This document shows positions 34,268-47,990 of a stretch of 64,000 nucleotides of DNA, in pieces. Each line of letters starts with the position of its first letter. The stretch's first letter is position 1. The translations under genes were made by a program, and so were the position numbers. This stretch comes from Cymodocea nodosa (taxonomy: Eukaryota > Streptophyta > Magnoliopsida > Alismatales > Cymodoceaceae), in the NCBI GenBank assembly GCA_036874045.1, contig CM072335.1, forward strand, positions 15,892,001 through 15,956,000, in the 5' to 3' direction. The notes beneath the pieces were generated by a model. That model was not told the origin of the DNA. It saw only the letters and a program-made list of their open reading frames with translations, and ran no database searches.

Positions 34268-35173
34268 CTAAGTAAAGCTCGAGTAGTCCTCTACTCTGAC
34301 TTCTTCTATAATTCCAAAGGAGCTTTTTGGTGTTTTTAGAATAGGTTTAAGTCTTTGTCCATTTACTTTAAATATATTCTGATTTTTAGGATTTTCAATT
34401 TCGATAGCTCCATAAGGATAAACATTTCGAACTATGTAAGGTCTTACCCATCTAGATTTCAATTTTCTTGGATGGTTATGGAGTCTAGCTATATAAAGAT
34501 ATACTTCTTGTCCTATTTCAAAGCTTTTAGGAATAATTTTTCTATCATGCTAAAATTTAATTTTTTCTTTTTCTCTTATAATCTTCGAATAAGCTTCATT
34601 TTTAAATTCTTCTAATTCAATTAGTTGTATTTTCCTATATTCAGTAGCTTGATTTAAATTAGTGTTCAGAGTTTTTAATGCCCAATAAGCTTTATGTTCT
34701 ATTTCAACAAGTAAATGACAACTTTTTCCATATACTAGCCTAAAAGGTGACATACCTAAGCTTGTTTTGTAAGTAGTTCTATAAGCCCAAAGTGCATCTA
34801 TCAATCTATTAGCCCAAACTGTTCTAGTAGGATTTACTACTTTTTCTAAGATTACTTTAATTTGTTTGTTTGCACTTTCTACCTGTCCACTTGTTTGTGG
34901 ATGATATGATGTTGCAATTTTGTGATTTACTCCATATTTCTTCATTAAGGCTTCAAAACTTCTATTACAGAAATGAGTTCCTCTATCACTGATAATAGCT
35001 TTAGGTATTCCAAATCTGGCAAATATATTTGTTCTTATAAATTGTATTACCACTTTGTTATCATTAGTTTTTGTAGGAATAGCTTCTATCCATTTAGATA
35101 CATAATCGACCCCCAACAATATGTAATTAAATTGATTAGACATAGGAAATGGACACATAAAATCTATTCCCAC
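34268..35173 (-). pseudogene. Integrase core and C-terminus of element F
   Basis: It contains [11 protein letters not shown], a DDE core with [11 protein letters not shown] and [12 protein letters not shown], and the C-terminal RWVRPYIVRNVYP region. A one-base deletion near 35170 (TGTGGGAATAG) puts it out of frame with the upstream part, and a TAG near 34547 replaces a glutamine codon. It aligns well with the integrase of A (17310-18638) but is inactive as it stands. Confidence 0.85.
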
Positions 35174-36390
35174 ACATCAAAGATTTCAACCTCAACTATA
35201 GGATTAAGAGGCATCATATTCCTCTTTGATATTCTTCCTATTTGTTGACATCTTAAACAACTTAAGCAATATTTATGAGCATCTTTGAATAGTGTTGGCC
35301 AATAAAACCCACATTGCAGAATTTTTGCAACAGTTTTCCCTGAACCAAAATGCCCTCCACAAGCTTGGTCATGACAGAAAGACAATATGCTCGAATATTC
35401 AGTTTCTGAAACACACCTCCTTAAAACCAGACCAGGACATTTCTTAAATAAGTATGGGTCTTCCCAATAGTAATATTTTACTCTTGAGAAAAATAATTTC
35501 TTATCCTGTCTATTCCAATCCTTAGGTGTTAAACCAGTAACTAAGTAATTAACTATGTCTACATACCAAGGCATTGTGTTGATGGTCATTAATTGTTCAT
35601 TAGGAAAATTATCCTTAATTTCAATATTTGATTTTTCTATTTGTAATCTTGATAAATGATCTGCTACTACATTCTCACAACCTTTTTTATCTTTAATTTC
35701 TAGATCAAATTCTTGGAATAATAATATCCATCGGATCAATCTAGGTTTAGTTTCTTTTTTTTTTATTAGATGTTTTAGAGCTAAATGATCCGTGTATACT
35801 ATTACTTTAGCTCCAATCAGATATGATCTAAACTTTTCTAAAGCAAACACAACAGCTAATAATTCTTTTTTAGTAGTTATGTAATTAACTTGAGCATCAT
35901 TTAAGGTTTTACTTGCATAATAAATCACTCTAGGAGATTTTTCTATCTTCTGTACTAACACTGCTCCTACAGCAAAATCAGAAGCATCGCACATTAATTC
36001 AAATGGATAGTTCCAATCAGGTGCTTGAATTATAGGAGTTGAAATTAAGCTAGTCTTAAGTCTGAAAAATGCTTCCTTGCAATTTTTATCAAAGTTAAAT
36101 GGAACATCTTTTAATAGATTAGTTAAAGGTTTAGCTATCTTGCTAAAGTCTTTAATAAATCTTCTATAAAAACCAGCATGTCCTAGAAATGATCTAATAT
36201 CTTTTACTGATTTAGGTTCTGGTAGATTAGATATTACTTCTATTTTAGCTTTATCTACTTCCAACCCCTTTTTAGAAACAACATGCCCTAAGACTATTCC
36301 TTGTTTAACCATGAAGTGACATTTTTCCCAATTTAAAACTAGATTTTTTACACACAGCATTTTAATATTTGGTCTAAATTGCTTAAACAC
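35164..36390 (-). pseudogene. RT end, RNase H and integrase N-terminus of element F
   Basis: It covers the end of RT ([17 protein letters not shown]), RNase H ([41 protein letters not shown]) and the integrase zinc-binding region ([27 protein letters not shown]). It is out of frame with the RT core because of a one-base deletion near 36350. The frame itself is otherwise open for 1.2 kb. Confidence 0.85.
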
Positions 36391-37490
36391 ACTTCATATG
36401 AGTTGCCATATACAGTAAAATCATCCATAAATATTTCTAAAAAATCTTCAGTCATTCTAGTAAATATGCCCTGCACACACATTTGAAAGGTAGCGGGCGC
36501 ATTACATAATCCGAATGGCATTCTTTTAAAAGCATAAGTTCTATTAGGACAGGTGAAAGTTGTTTTCTCTTGATCTTCTAATGCTATTGGAATTTGATTA
36601 TACCCTGAATACCCGTCTAGGAAACAAAAATATTCTTGCCTTGCTAATCTTTCCAACATTTAATCTATAAAAGGTAAGGGAAAATGATCTTTCCTAGTCA
36701 CAGCATTCAGCTTTCTATAGTCTATACATACTCTCCAGCCTGATTGAATTCTAGTAGGTATCAAGTCTTGACTTTCATTCCTCATAACTGTTAATCCTGA
36801 TTTCTTGGGAACTACATGGATTGGACTAACCCATGAGCTATCAGAAATCGGATAAATTATATCATTATCTAACCATTTAACTATTTCCTTCCTGACTACT
36901 TTAAGGTTTGGATTTAATCTCCTCTTAGGAATTCGAACAGGTTTAGCATTCTCTTCTAAATATATGTGGTCACAGCATAAAGTTGAACTTAACCCTTTTA
37001 TATCAGTCATAGTCCATCCTATTGCTTCTTTATAACTTTTTACTACATCTTTTAATTTAGCTATTTGATCCTCTTTTAAATCTGAAGCAATAATGATTGG
37101 ACAGGTTCGTTTATCTTCCAGAAATATATAGGTTAATTCAGGAGGTAAATGTTTTAATTCTAAATGCTGCCCATTAGAAGCTAGAGCTCCTAATTGAACA
37201 TCATCATTTTTTAAATTAGTTTCTTCTCGATCTCCTTCTATATTTATGCTTTCACTTTCTTTTAAAGTTTCAGAATTGATTTGCCTATTTAATTCTTCTT
37301 GAATCACATCATCTAACATATCTCCTTCATCCTCTAAAAAGTCTATGGTATGTAAGGACATTTCTAACTCCTCAAACCTTTCTAGTTTGAAAATATTTAA
37401 TTGAGTATCCTCATTACCATATGCTAACTTCATTACTCTAGTTTTACCATTTATAACAACCCCTGATGTTGCTAAAAATGGCATTCCCAA
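36348..37490 (-). pseudogene. Reverse transcriptase core of element F
   Basis: Two open stretches in one frame are separated by a TAA at 36660 in the conserved FIDQML block (Gln to stop). It shows the protease-RT linker (ATSGVVINGKTRVMKLAYGN), [43 protein letters not shown] and the catalytic FMDDF. G1 (7559-8769) is the closest relative in the window. Confidence 0.87.
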
Positions 37491-37982
37491 AATTAAAGAT
37501 GATGTATCATTATTTTTATGCTTAATTTGTTGAGAATCTAAAATTACAATATCAATAGGATATATAAATTTTTTGATTTTAATTAAGGCATCCTCTATTT
37601 TTCCTCTAGGGTATCTTATACTTCTATCAGCTAATTAGATAACTGTACTAGTAGGAGTTAAGCCTTCTAATCCTAAGGATGCAAATATATCACTTGGCAT
37701 AACATTTATACCTGCACCTAAGTCTATTAATGTTCTTTCTAGAATGGTATTTCCTATGGTGCATGATATAATAGGGATTCCAGGATCAGATAACTTTTTA
37801 AGAATTTGTGGCAGAAATAGGGAACTACTTTGCTCAGCTAAAAAGACATTTCTAAGAACTTTCCGCTCTCTTTTCTTAGTACACCAATCCTTAAGAAATT
37901 TAGCACAAGGTGGCATTTTCTGCAATAGATTTAACAAAGGAATGTTAACTTGTACTTTTTCAAAAATTTCTCTGATTTTTTC
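37491..37982 (-). pseudogene. Protease region of element F
   Basis: It has MPPCAKFLKDWCTKKRE, IISCTIGN and the aspartic protease core LIDLGAGINVMPSDIF, where the usual DSG or DTG is DLG, as in A. A TAG at 37635 falls in the TVI-LADRSI block, where glutamine is expected, and a TAA at 37983 marks the start of the segment. It shares one frame with the zinc-knuckle part upstream. Confidence 0.8.
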
Positions 37983-38912
37983 TTATTTTTCAGGTATTGT
38001 TTGTTGTAATCTTTCAGGATAGGGTGCTAAAGATTTTGATTTCAAAGACTCTTTCTCTTTCAATTGATTTGTTTGATCATTTCTGGCTTCATTCGCAGAT
38101 TCAGATTGTTCTTCAGTGATTTCTAGATTTTCAACTATTACATTTTCATTATCATTTTGATTTTTACTCTTATCCACCTTCATATCATTTTCATTTTGAG
38201 TTCTTGGTGGTATATCAGTTCCAGATCTTAATGTTACACATACATCTTCCAGATTTTCGTTACTTTCATGATATTTTTGTATATCATTTTTGTGATTATG
38301 ATCTTCAATTGTTTTTAGTTTTAAAGTGCATTCTTTAAATTCTCTTGCATTAGTATTTTCTGTTTGCTGTATATTTTGCAAATTATGCAGGTTTATAACA
38401 TTATAATTTTCATTGTCCTGTTGCATAACTTGTATTTTCATTGCATTTTCGTCTAATGCTTTTAATTTTGTTTCCAGATCATCTAATTTCATTGCATTCA
38501 ATTTTTGATCAATTTCCTTTATGTTTTTTTCAGTTTCGTAAATTATATCCTGTTTAGGTTCTGAATATGCTTCCTTGTAGTTTAATTGGTTTACTTCTTG
38601 TTGTTGACACATAAAGTATTCCAGTTTGTCAAGATTTTGCTCTATATTGTGCTCCAGTCTGTCATAGCTATCCCAAACTTCAGTGTCTCTCATCATATTA
38701 CACATTCTATACTTACCATCAGTTGGGTAAACTATAGGATTCGCATACTCAACTCTATTATATTGAGGATAATTCATTTGTTGTTCATGGGATCTAACCA
38801 TCTATATACGTCTCAATTTCAAACAATCAAAAATGTCGTGTCCTTCAGAATTACAGAATTCACATATGCTAATTACAGGTTTCAGAAATCTTTAAGCATA
38901 AGCATATGCCAT
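37983..38912 (-). pseudogene. Zinc knuckle and linker at the start of the F polyprotein
   Basis: The ATG at 38912 (MAYAYA) matches the G1 start at 3519. After RFLKPVISI comes the knuckle CEFCNSEGHDIFDC, then a long Gln/Asn/Glu-rich linker with coiled-coil character, VTLRSGTDIPPR and APYPERLQ. In-frame stops TAA near 38893 and TAG near 38806 each replace Arg or Gln. No capsid domain lies between the primer site (38998) and the knuckle, as in A and G1. This start is chosen because two family members share it. Confidence 0.75.
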
Positions 38913-38997
38913 ATTCTCAATTACAGAAGAAAACACACAACTCTGGCTATTAAAACGAAATAGCTCTAACAGTTTCTTTAATTAATTCAATTCAATT

Positions 38998-39014
38998 CCC
39001 CGGCAACGGCGCCA
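38998..39014 (-). other. Primer-binding site of element F
   Basis: On the minus strand TGGCGCCGTTGCCGGGG follows the LTR end by seven bases; tRNA-Asp type. Confidence 0.85.
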
Positions 39015-39021
39015 TAAAACT

Positions 39022-41200
39022 TGTTTGTGTTTTCCTAGCTTTACACTAGAAAAACTTGGATTTGTTACTTCTGCTTTTACTTAGTTAATTTATCTTTATG
39101 CCTATTCTCTCTTTTAGAAGTAAACAAACAACCTTTAATACAATTTAGATATTAATTCCAATTTGTACTTTAACTACAAGTGCACAGTGTCTATTATATC
39201 AGTGTGCAAGTATAGGTCGATTCCACAGGGAATTGCTGAAGTTGAGAACTGTTCGTTTGTTAAAAATCAAATTTATATATTCAATAAGCTCTCCGTTGAC
39301 TTACAGTTCACTCAACGGACTAACCTCGTGGACTTATGTTAACTCCACGAGCCTGTCTTTTCTTTTTAATATTGCTATTTACAGAGGAATTTGGCCAGCC
39401 ATTGGGCGATTCCATAGATTGTAAATAACATCAATTAAGCTTTTTAATGTTAGTTAACATTGGATTTATCATTAAGCAATACTAACATTCAGATAATTCA
39501 AACAGTAACCAATAAAATCTTTAAGTTTTTTGAACGAACCAATTTCAATAAACTCTAAAACTAAAATAAACATAAAACAATCACAACACTAACAAAGATA
39601 ACATTAATCACGATACAACACAAACAATACAACACTCAAATACAACATACAAACATAGATAAATTATTTTTGGTATTTTTGTTTTAATATGAACATGGAA
39701 ATGGGCGACAGGTGAAATGTAAAGTAATCTCACTTGACAGTAAATACTTCTGACACTACTTGCAATGCGATTACACCACTGAAAATTAAACCACTTACAA
39801 TCCTATCTCCTCTCCCTATAGAATCGCGAGTCCAGAATTGCAAGATGATCTCCTCTTCAGCATACAGGCATCAACCCGAAGCCAAGGCTAAAAGCTTTAC
39901 GATCTCCTGAAATATGAGTCGGCGCTTGGTGAAAATGGCTTCCCTTCCCACGACGCGATCACTCATCACAGTGATTGTCAGGCACTGTGTTTGGCTCGGA
40001 ATCGACCCGACATCAAGCAAGTATCCTCACAGACCTTCGATGGTTGGTGATTATGGTGTGGTGATGGTGATGATGATGGTTGGTGTGGTACTTCAGAGAA
40101 TTGCGACGTCGATCCTCCTCTGCACACACTTTCCGCCCATCGATCACACACTTCTTCTTTTTTTCCTTCTTTTCTTTTATATTTCTTCAGTAGTAACTGC
40201 TTCTGCTTGAATGGTCAGTTGGATTTTCTTCATTCATATCAACGGTGATGCTTTCTTCTCCCTACGCGATTGAATTCTTGCGTGATACATGCAAACGTGG
40301 TTTTTCTCTTCCAACTGTCTGTTTCTGCAACCGCTACAGTGGCATATTAGAAAATATAAAGAAATAAACTGCTAACATAACGCATTACCTTAGTGTAATA
40401 TTCATGTAACACAACGCATACAATTATGCTAACTTAACGAGTTAAACATGTGCATCTCACGTGATATTCTAAAGCATTTAAATTCAACACGTGCATAAAT
40501 TTAACTATCCGATGCTCAGGTGCATTTCGAATACTTATAAACTTAACTATCTGATGCTCAGATGCATTTCGGATAGTTACAAATAACTCACCGATATATA
40601 ACTTAAGTAAATCTACCAGATCTCGACACGTGTCAACAGTAGTTTAATCATAAAATAACATTTTGGAGAGTTACAGGTCTAACTATCCGATGCTCAGATG
40701 CATTTCGGATAGTTACAGCTAACTCACCGAAAATCCTCTTAAGTCACTTTCCCAGAACATGACACGTGTCCTCAACTATTTTCTAAATAAAAAGAGATTT
40801 TGGAGAGTTACAGGAATAACTATCCGATGCTGAACTACAATTTCGGATAGTTATAGATAACTCACCAAAAGTTCACTTAAGTCATTCATTATGGTTTCGA
40901 CACGTGTACTTCAGGAAATAATAAAATATTCTCTCAAAACATAACGGTTCGGCAATTTAAACATAACTATCCGATATATCAGAAAATTCAGATACTTAAG
41001 AATTTCACAGCTTGCAACTTACCGACAGTTCATAAATGTACTAAATTAACATTAATTCCCCCACATTAAGTAAATTCTTTAATTAAAGCATATAACAGTG
41101 CAATTATAACATAATGGCTTAATTCTTATATGATAAGCTAAATATTATGCAATTAACCATCATTTAACCGTTAATAATATGCACTATTTCATTCTAAACA
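39022..41200 (-). repeat. 5' LTR of element F
   Basis: 2179 bases, TG to CA. It starts (minus strand) TGTTTAGAATGAAATAG. The U3 part holds arrays of TAACTATCCGAA and CACGTG (40370-41040). A TATA box is at 40175-40181. A second set with CGTTGA and TAACTCCACG lies downstream (39290-39350). It is inserted into LTR-C of element E. Homologues are G1 (2069-3412) and the solo LTR at 3534-7149. Confidence 0.85.
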
Positions 41201-41535
41201 GTTATCTAACTCTTCGATTTTCATTAACGAACGTACATGGAAAACACGTGACAACTTAAAACATTAACAACGCACATGCAGATAACTTAACTATACGAGT
41301 TTTTAACATAAACTATTCGATAAAAATGAAATGCTAACTATTCGAAAGTTTAACTATCGAAAATCTAACTATTCGAAAACTTTAACTATCCAAAAGTTAA
41401 CTATCTGAAATAAAAATGAAACTTTTCGATAACCTGTTAACATTTAATTACGTGACTATTATACTTAGAAAATATTATTTAGACTTATTTAAAAACTTTA
41501 ATAAAGCATTCATCATCAAAACAAAATTCTTAACA
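41201..41535 (-). repeat. 3' LTR of element E (LTR-C), truncated by F
   Basis: It starts (minus strand) TGTTAAGAATTTTG at 41535, matching LTR-C at 62635-63888 and 54362-54896. It is cut at 41201 by the LTR of F within AACAGTTATCTAAC. Confidence 0.8.
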
Positions 41536-41550
41536 ATCTCCCCCTTTTTG
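41536..41550 (-). other. Polypurine tract of element E
   Basis: AAAAAGGGGGAGAT (minus strand) directly precedes the LTR; identical to the tract of B. Confidence 0.8.
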
Positions 41551-43029
41551 ATGATGTCAAAACCTAATAAGTCAAATAATCTTCTCCCCCTTTTTGGCAT
41601 TATAAAAAAGTAAATAAAATGTAAGGAAGAAAAATGTGCTAAGTACATATCGTTCAAAAAGATATTTTAAACATGCATAACTTTCGTTAATTAAGTATAA
41701 ACTGTTTAAAGAAAACTGTTTTAAACATAAATTGTTAAAAACAAGTATATGATCATTAAATGTAGTAAACAATTTACAAATATCACACAAGTAAGTTTTC
41801 GGTAACAAATTACAATAAATAAATCGTGCAATACATAATTTGTATAATCACAAGCCTCTTTGTCTTCGAAAAAGATTGATCAGAGTATTTGAAATTTGCC
41901 TTGCAATTTCTATACTTACTCTATTGATCTGATCAATTATTGCTTGATCTAAATCAGAATGTGAAACTTGTGACGGTTGCTATAAAAATTTAGTATTTAT
42001 GTCTGTATGTAAATTTGTATGTATACCTGGATTTGTATCTGTATGTATACCTGTATTTGTATCTGTATGTTGCTGTTATTCTAAAAATTGTGTAGACTAT
42101 TGCTGTTATGACTAATGTTGCCAATCCTATTATTGTTATTGTTATCGAATGACAGGTGCATCTGCTTCCTGGTATTTTTGTAGTTCCTTTGCAGAGAAAG
42201 ATCTTGATTTTAATCTTTTCTATGGCTAATGTGTAATATCTGTTTGACTTGTCACAATTCTCAAAAGTGTATCACCATAAAATAATTTACTCTGCAAGTT
42301 TAAGATATGAGAAACGAAAATATCATACCAGTTCACCTGTATATGGTTAATTAATGCATATGTAGCATAAAGACAGCATCTACCAACCTCTACACCACGA
42401 CCAAACCTCTTAAAGAGTGAAACATGCAATATTTTTGCAATAAAACGTGTTTGGCCATTTAAATCATTTAGTAATCTCATTGGATTGTTGGCAGTTGGAT
42501 CTTTGGCTAAACTTTTAATGTCCCATCTCAACTGAGAAACTTGTTTTCTTTCTGATAATTTAACTCCTTCATTTTTCAAACCGAGTACTTGATAAAGTAA
42601 TTCTAGAGTTAAATATATATCATAGTCTTGTATATTGGAAACAGGAATACCTTCTTTCACTATTAAGTTTGAGTAAAAACAACTTATAATTTCTGGTACA
42701 ACTATATGGCCTGGCTACTATGGAAGCAGAATCAACAAGCCTTGAAATTCAAACATCTCTCGTATATGTGCCATCCTTTCAAACTTAACTAGTCTTGAAT
42801 ATAAAATTGTAAAAGTTTTATATGTTTGAAATTTTTCATAACAGGAACTATTTCTGAACCATAACAATGTATTTTCATCTAAATTCTGTTCAGGATTAGG
42901 TATTTTCCTATCATGATGTTCTGATCTAAGACTTGTTTCAATATTATCAACAACATCTATATTTTTAGATCTTTTAGAACTTGTGGAATTTCTATCAAAG
43001 CTAGTATAAATGTCTAAAATATCTGTTAT

Positions 43030-44735
43030 TGTAGGATCGTATGGCTACACAAGAGGGGGGTGAATTGTGTTTTTCAATATTTTCAAATATAATTAAAACT
43101 TTAAAACTCAAAAATAAGTCGAGACACTGTTTTCATAAAATCATTTTTATTCAAGATTTCAATTACAATATACAATTCAATTCTCCTCAGAAATTGTAGA
43201 TGCAATTATATATCGATACCATGTTTCATATATACAATTTCATAACTACAAACAGAGAAAACTAATTTGCGGAATTTAAAACATTTTTCCCTATTTGAGA
43301 TCTTTCTTCTTCTTCTCTTTCTTCTTCAGCAATTCTTCAGTGACGAATATCTTGTCTTTCTCTACTTCACCAAATTTGCTTTCTTCTGATACTTTAAATC
43401 TTCAGTGATGTAAATCTAATATTTTCTGCTTCACTGAATTTTCTTCCATCTGATACTTCAAATCTTCAGTGACATATATCTTACCTTTTTATACTTCACT
43501 AAATTTTCTTCCACCTGATACTTCAAATCTTTAGTGACATATATCTTATCTTTTTATGCTTCACTGAATTTTCTTCCACCTGAGAGCTTTTCCCCGAAGA
43601 GGTGTTTTTGATCCCTAAAAAGATTTTTCTTTTGGTGTGTAGGGATAACTGATCAACAAGAATTCTATGCATTTTATATTGTATCTTCATTTCATGTATA
43701 TCCTCCATGTTTAATCACTATCAATCTTCCACTTCTTCACGTCTTTTCTTTTTCCTTCATCGAAATGCACGCGTTCTAACCCATGTTTACATTTCAAATT
43801 TTCTTTAATTATCAATCCTGGATCTTTGAAAAATTTCCCGCAAAATAAACTTTCTCTTTCAAAATTTTTCATCAAGTATAATAAGAAGTTGTTACTTTAA
43901 TGTTAACTAAACGAGTAACACAAGTATAGATATAACTTAACATTTCTAACTTAACGAGTTCCTCATATGCCAACTCACATGACAAGTACTATAGCTAACT
44001 CAACGAACTATCTCTGTGGTGTTACGCTAACTCAACGAACCATCTCCATGGTGTTACGGATAACTCAACGAACCATCTCCGTTGTGTTACAGATAACTCA
44101 ACGAACTAGTAATAAACAAATGTTTTTATAATAAGAATTTTACCACGTGTAAAAATAACAACTTAAGTTTATAATGCTAACCTAACGCATTGCCTTAGTG
44201 TTCAATATAGCAACTCAACGCGTTTAGTTATGTTAACTTAATGAGTTAAACATGTGTACCTCATGTGATACAATATAACATTCGTAACTTATAATTTCAC
44301 CACGTGTACAACACTAACTTAACGAGTTCATCTCTTCTTTTACTCACTAACTCAACGAGTTCTCACGTGACCTATTTTAACCTTTAAGCCTCTGACTTAA
44401 CGAGTTCTCATGTGATCTCTATAAGAACAAAACTCTAACTTAACGAGTTGTCTAAATGTGCACTGTTCATGATACAGAAGATATAACTTTAAAACATATC
44501 ATGTTTTTCAATAAAAACACACGTTAACTTAACATTTAGTTAAATGAGAAATTAATGCAACGAAACAACTAGTTATTAACTTAGTATAATTTCAGATCCA
44601 ATACAGACAAGTATTTATATCAGTAAGCTTTTTCTGTATTAATTGATGTTTTTAATTTCTTTTCACAAACAATAGTAATTGAGTAAATATGATTACTTTC
44701 AATCAACACACATCATCAAAACAAAATACTCAATA
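43030..44735 (-). mobile_element. Solo LTR-B in the aORF of E (first)
   Basis: It is flanked by GTTAT at 43025-43029 and 44736-44740. The right terminus is mutated (CAATA instead of CAACA). It contains the motif array at 43900-44450. Confidence 0.9.
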
Positions 44736-45833
44736 GTTATTGTCGTATCAATAATCTACTGAATTTCCTCTATTTGTACTTCTTGAAACATATCAGTATC
44801 AACAGTCTCTATATTTTTCTATCTATCAGCAACATTTATGTCAATAATTGATGTATATAACAATTATCTCTGTATGAAAGAATGTTCTATATGTGTTTGT
44901 GTAATAGAATCATCTTGTATTTCTGAAATTTCTATAATTAAGACATTGGCAGTGTTATATTCTATTTGTAACTGTGTAGTTTGTTGATTATATACATTTA
45001 TCAACAAATATACTATATACTGTAACAAACATAACCACATGTATAAACTGTAATATAAGCAACTATACCAAAACTTAAAAGTCTTTATCCGAGAAATAGT
45101 AAGAGGAAGAATATTTGTACATTCCTCTTCAAATGAAATATCATCAAAATTCATAGACTTAGTGTCTATGTTATCAAAAATATCATCAAAATTGATATCA
45201 TCTGTATATATATCATCAAAATTTCCTACATTTTCTCTTTCCATAGGAAAAGAATGTTGGCTTGCAGCATGATGTGAAAAACTATCCATTGTATGAAAAG
45301 AAATATTATGCACTAATGTGACACATACCTTAGAGTGTATGCTTGTAATCTGATATTTGTCACATCTATTGGGATTCCTGAAACAAAATCCTGTCCAGCT
45401 TTTGCAATGGAACATAGTTTTCCATTTTTCAACGATTCTTCTCTTTGCTGCAATATGTCTTGTACACCTGCAGTCAGTCCAAAATATTCTAATGTCTTCT
45501 TCTTTTTCTGACTATATATCTGTATTATTTCTAGTTGTTCAGGAGGTTCTAAAGTTTACTTAATTTCTCCTATTAAAGGCACCTATGGTCTTGATGGTCC
45601 TTCACCATGATGCCTAGGTTGCAAAAATGGAATATAGAGTTTTAAACTCTCAACCTCTACCATTTTTAGTTGATAAACTTTTTGTCCTTCATTGCGAAGG
45701 CCCATTTTCCAAATGGTAGTTTTTTGTTCATCAATAAATTGTTGAATGTCGTCTAAAACAGCTAGGGGAAAATAATGTTGGGAATACAAAGACTCTAATT
45801 CCCTATTGGCATTTTCTATCATTGGTCCCCATT

Positions 45834-47446
45834 TGTAGGATCGTATGGCTACACAAGAGGGGGGTGAATTGTGTATCTTTAATATTTTCTGAAATATAAT
45901 TGAAACTTTAAATCTCAAAAACAAGTTGAGACATTGTTTTCATAAAATCATTTTTATTCAAGGTTTCAATTACAATATACAATTCAATTCTCCTCATAAA
46001 TTGTAGATGCAATTATATTTCAATACCATGTATCATCTAAACAATTTCATAACTACAAAGAGAGAAAACTAATTTGTAGAATTTAAAACTTTTCTCCTTG
46101 TTTGAGATCTTTCTTCTTCTTCTTTTTCTTCTTCAACAATTCTTCAGTGACAAATATCTTGTCTTTTCATGCTTCACCGAATTTGCTTTCTTCTGATACT
46201 TCAAATCTTCAGTGACAAAAATCTTACCTTTTTATGCTTCATTGAACTTTCTTCCACTTGAGAGATTTTCCCCGAGAAGGTGTTTTTGATCCCTGAAAAA
46301 GATTTTTCTTTTGGTGTGCAGGGATGGTTTGATCATTGAAAAGATTTTTCATTTTGTGTGCAAGGATAAATTGATCAACGAGAATTCTATGCCTTTTATA
46401 CTGTATCTTCATTTCATGCATATCCTTCACGTTTAACCACTACCAGTTTTCCACTTCTCCACGTCTTTTCTTTTTCCTTCATCGAAACACACACATTCTA
46501 ACCCACGTTTATATTTCGAATTTCCTTTAATCATCAGTCTTGGATCTCTGAAAAATTTCCTGCAAAATAAACTTTCTCGTCCAAAAGTTTTTCATCAGTG
46601 TAATAAGAAGTCGTTACTTTAATGTTAACTAAACGAGTAACACAAGTATAAATATAACTTAACGTTTCCAACTTAACGAGTTCCTCATGTGCCATTTCAC
46701 GTGACAAGTACTGTAGCTAACTCAACGAACTAAGTACATGGTGTTATGCTATCTCAACGAACCATCTCCGTTGTGTTATGATAACTCAACGAACCATTTC
46801 TGTTGTCTTATGATAACTCAACGAACTAGTAATAAACAAATGTTTTTATAATAAGAATTTTACCACGTGCAAAAATAACAACTTAAGTTTATAACGCTAA
46901 CCTAACGCGTTTCCTTAGTGTTCAATATAGCAACTCAACGCATTTAGTTATGTTAACTTAACAGGTTAAACATGTGCACCTCACATGATACAATACAACA
47001 TTCGTAACTTATAATTTCACCATGTGTATAACACTAACTTAACGAGTTCGTCTCTTCTTTTACTCACTAACTTAACGAGTTATCATGTGACCTATTTTAA
47101 CCTTTAAGCCTCTAACTTAACAAGTTCTCACGTGACCTCTATACAAACAAAACTCTAACTTAACGAGTTGTCTAAACGTGCACTGTTCATGATACAAAAG
47201 ATATAACATTAAAACATATCATGCTTTTCAATAAAAACACACGTTAACTTAACGTTTAGCTAAATGAGAAATTAATGCAACGAAATGACTAGATATTAAC
47301 TTCAGATCCAATACAAACAAGTATTTATATCAGTAAGCTTTTTCTGTATTAATTGATGATTTTAATTTCTTTTCACAAGCAATAGTAATTGAGGAAATAT
47401 GATTATTTTCATTCAGCACACATCATCAAAACAAAAATACTCAACA
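45834..47446 (-). mobile_element. Solo LTR-B in the aORF of E (second)
   Basis: It is flanked by CCATT at 45829-45833 and 47447-47451. It is full length, about 1.61 kb, with TG and CA ends, and shows the empty site for the element A insertion. Confidence 0.9.
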
Positions 47447-47552
47447 CCATTTCTTTCCATAATAAGTGATAGACTATACTGATTTTTTAGGTACATGTCC
47501 ATAACTTGTAACAACCGCAGGGTTAGGTTGTAAAGTTCATTTCCATAGTTGT

Positions 47553-47922
47553 TGTGCGGAAAGATCAAACAAACGTGGAGCATCTAGGGGTGGCGTGGAG
47601 TAGAGATCTACGTGGAAGAGAGGATTGCGAGTGGAGAATTAGAAGAACAACAAATTTATGTGGTTCCCCAACACGAGTACGTCCATAGGTGATCAATCAA
47701 TTGTGATTCCTTGCTGTATGGTTGCTCGTACAAAGAAGGGGGAGAACAAAATCAAGGGATGGTTTGGCATGGCATCCCTTGGACGTGGATGACCCCTTAC
47801 ATATATAGGGCCAACGGTTGGTGATACCCAAAAGACAAGTTTGCCCTTGTACAAGATATCAAAGAAATACAGCCATATTCAATGACGCATACATATACTT
47901 GATGGAAGACACACACATCACA
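47553..47922 (-). repeat. 3' LTR of element D
   Basis: 370 bases, TGTGCGG to CATCACA on +. Antisense TATA-like CTATATATG near 47800. Confidence 0.9.
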
Positions 47923-47936
47923 AATCTCCACCTTGT
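47923..47936 (-). other. Polypurine tract of element D
   Basis: On the minus strand AAGGTGGAGATT lies directly ahead of the 3' LTR. Confidence 0.7.
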
Positions 47937-47990
47937 CTTTCATCAATCTTCACCATGAATTTGTGATGGATCACCAAGACCCAACTTGGG

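Larger units (their letters stand above)
24962..41200 (-). mobile_element. Large Athila-like element F with aORF, separate capsid gene and F-box gene
   Basis: Reading on the minus strand: 5' LTR (39022-41200), tRNA-Asp primer site, zinc knuckle-to-integrase polyprotein (38912-34268), a motif/TATA module, aORF (31496-29286), a second module, capsid gene (28190-27003), F-box gene (26794-25655), hairpin box, then a tail cut at 24961 by element B. LTR H (about 31505-33662) is an insertion. The F LTR sits inside LTR-C of element E with GTTAT at 41201-41205. The 3' LTR is not in the window. That all parts belong to one element is inferred from common orientation, shared motif modules and the hairpin box. 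Confidence 0.6.

Noticed and set aside
38998..39014. tRNA-like sequence
   Set aside because: Only the 17 bases complementary to a tRNA 3' end are present; it is a primer-binding site, not a tRNA gene.
44864..45415. 183-codon frame as an independent gene
   Set aside because: Same strand as, and located within, the aORF of E between its two solo LTRs; better read as part of that gene.
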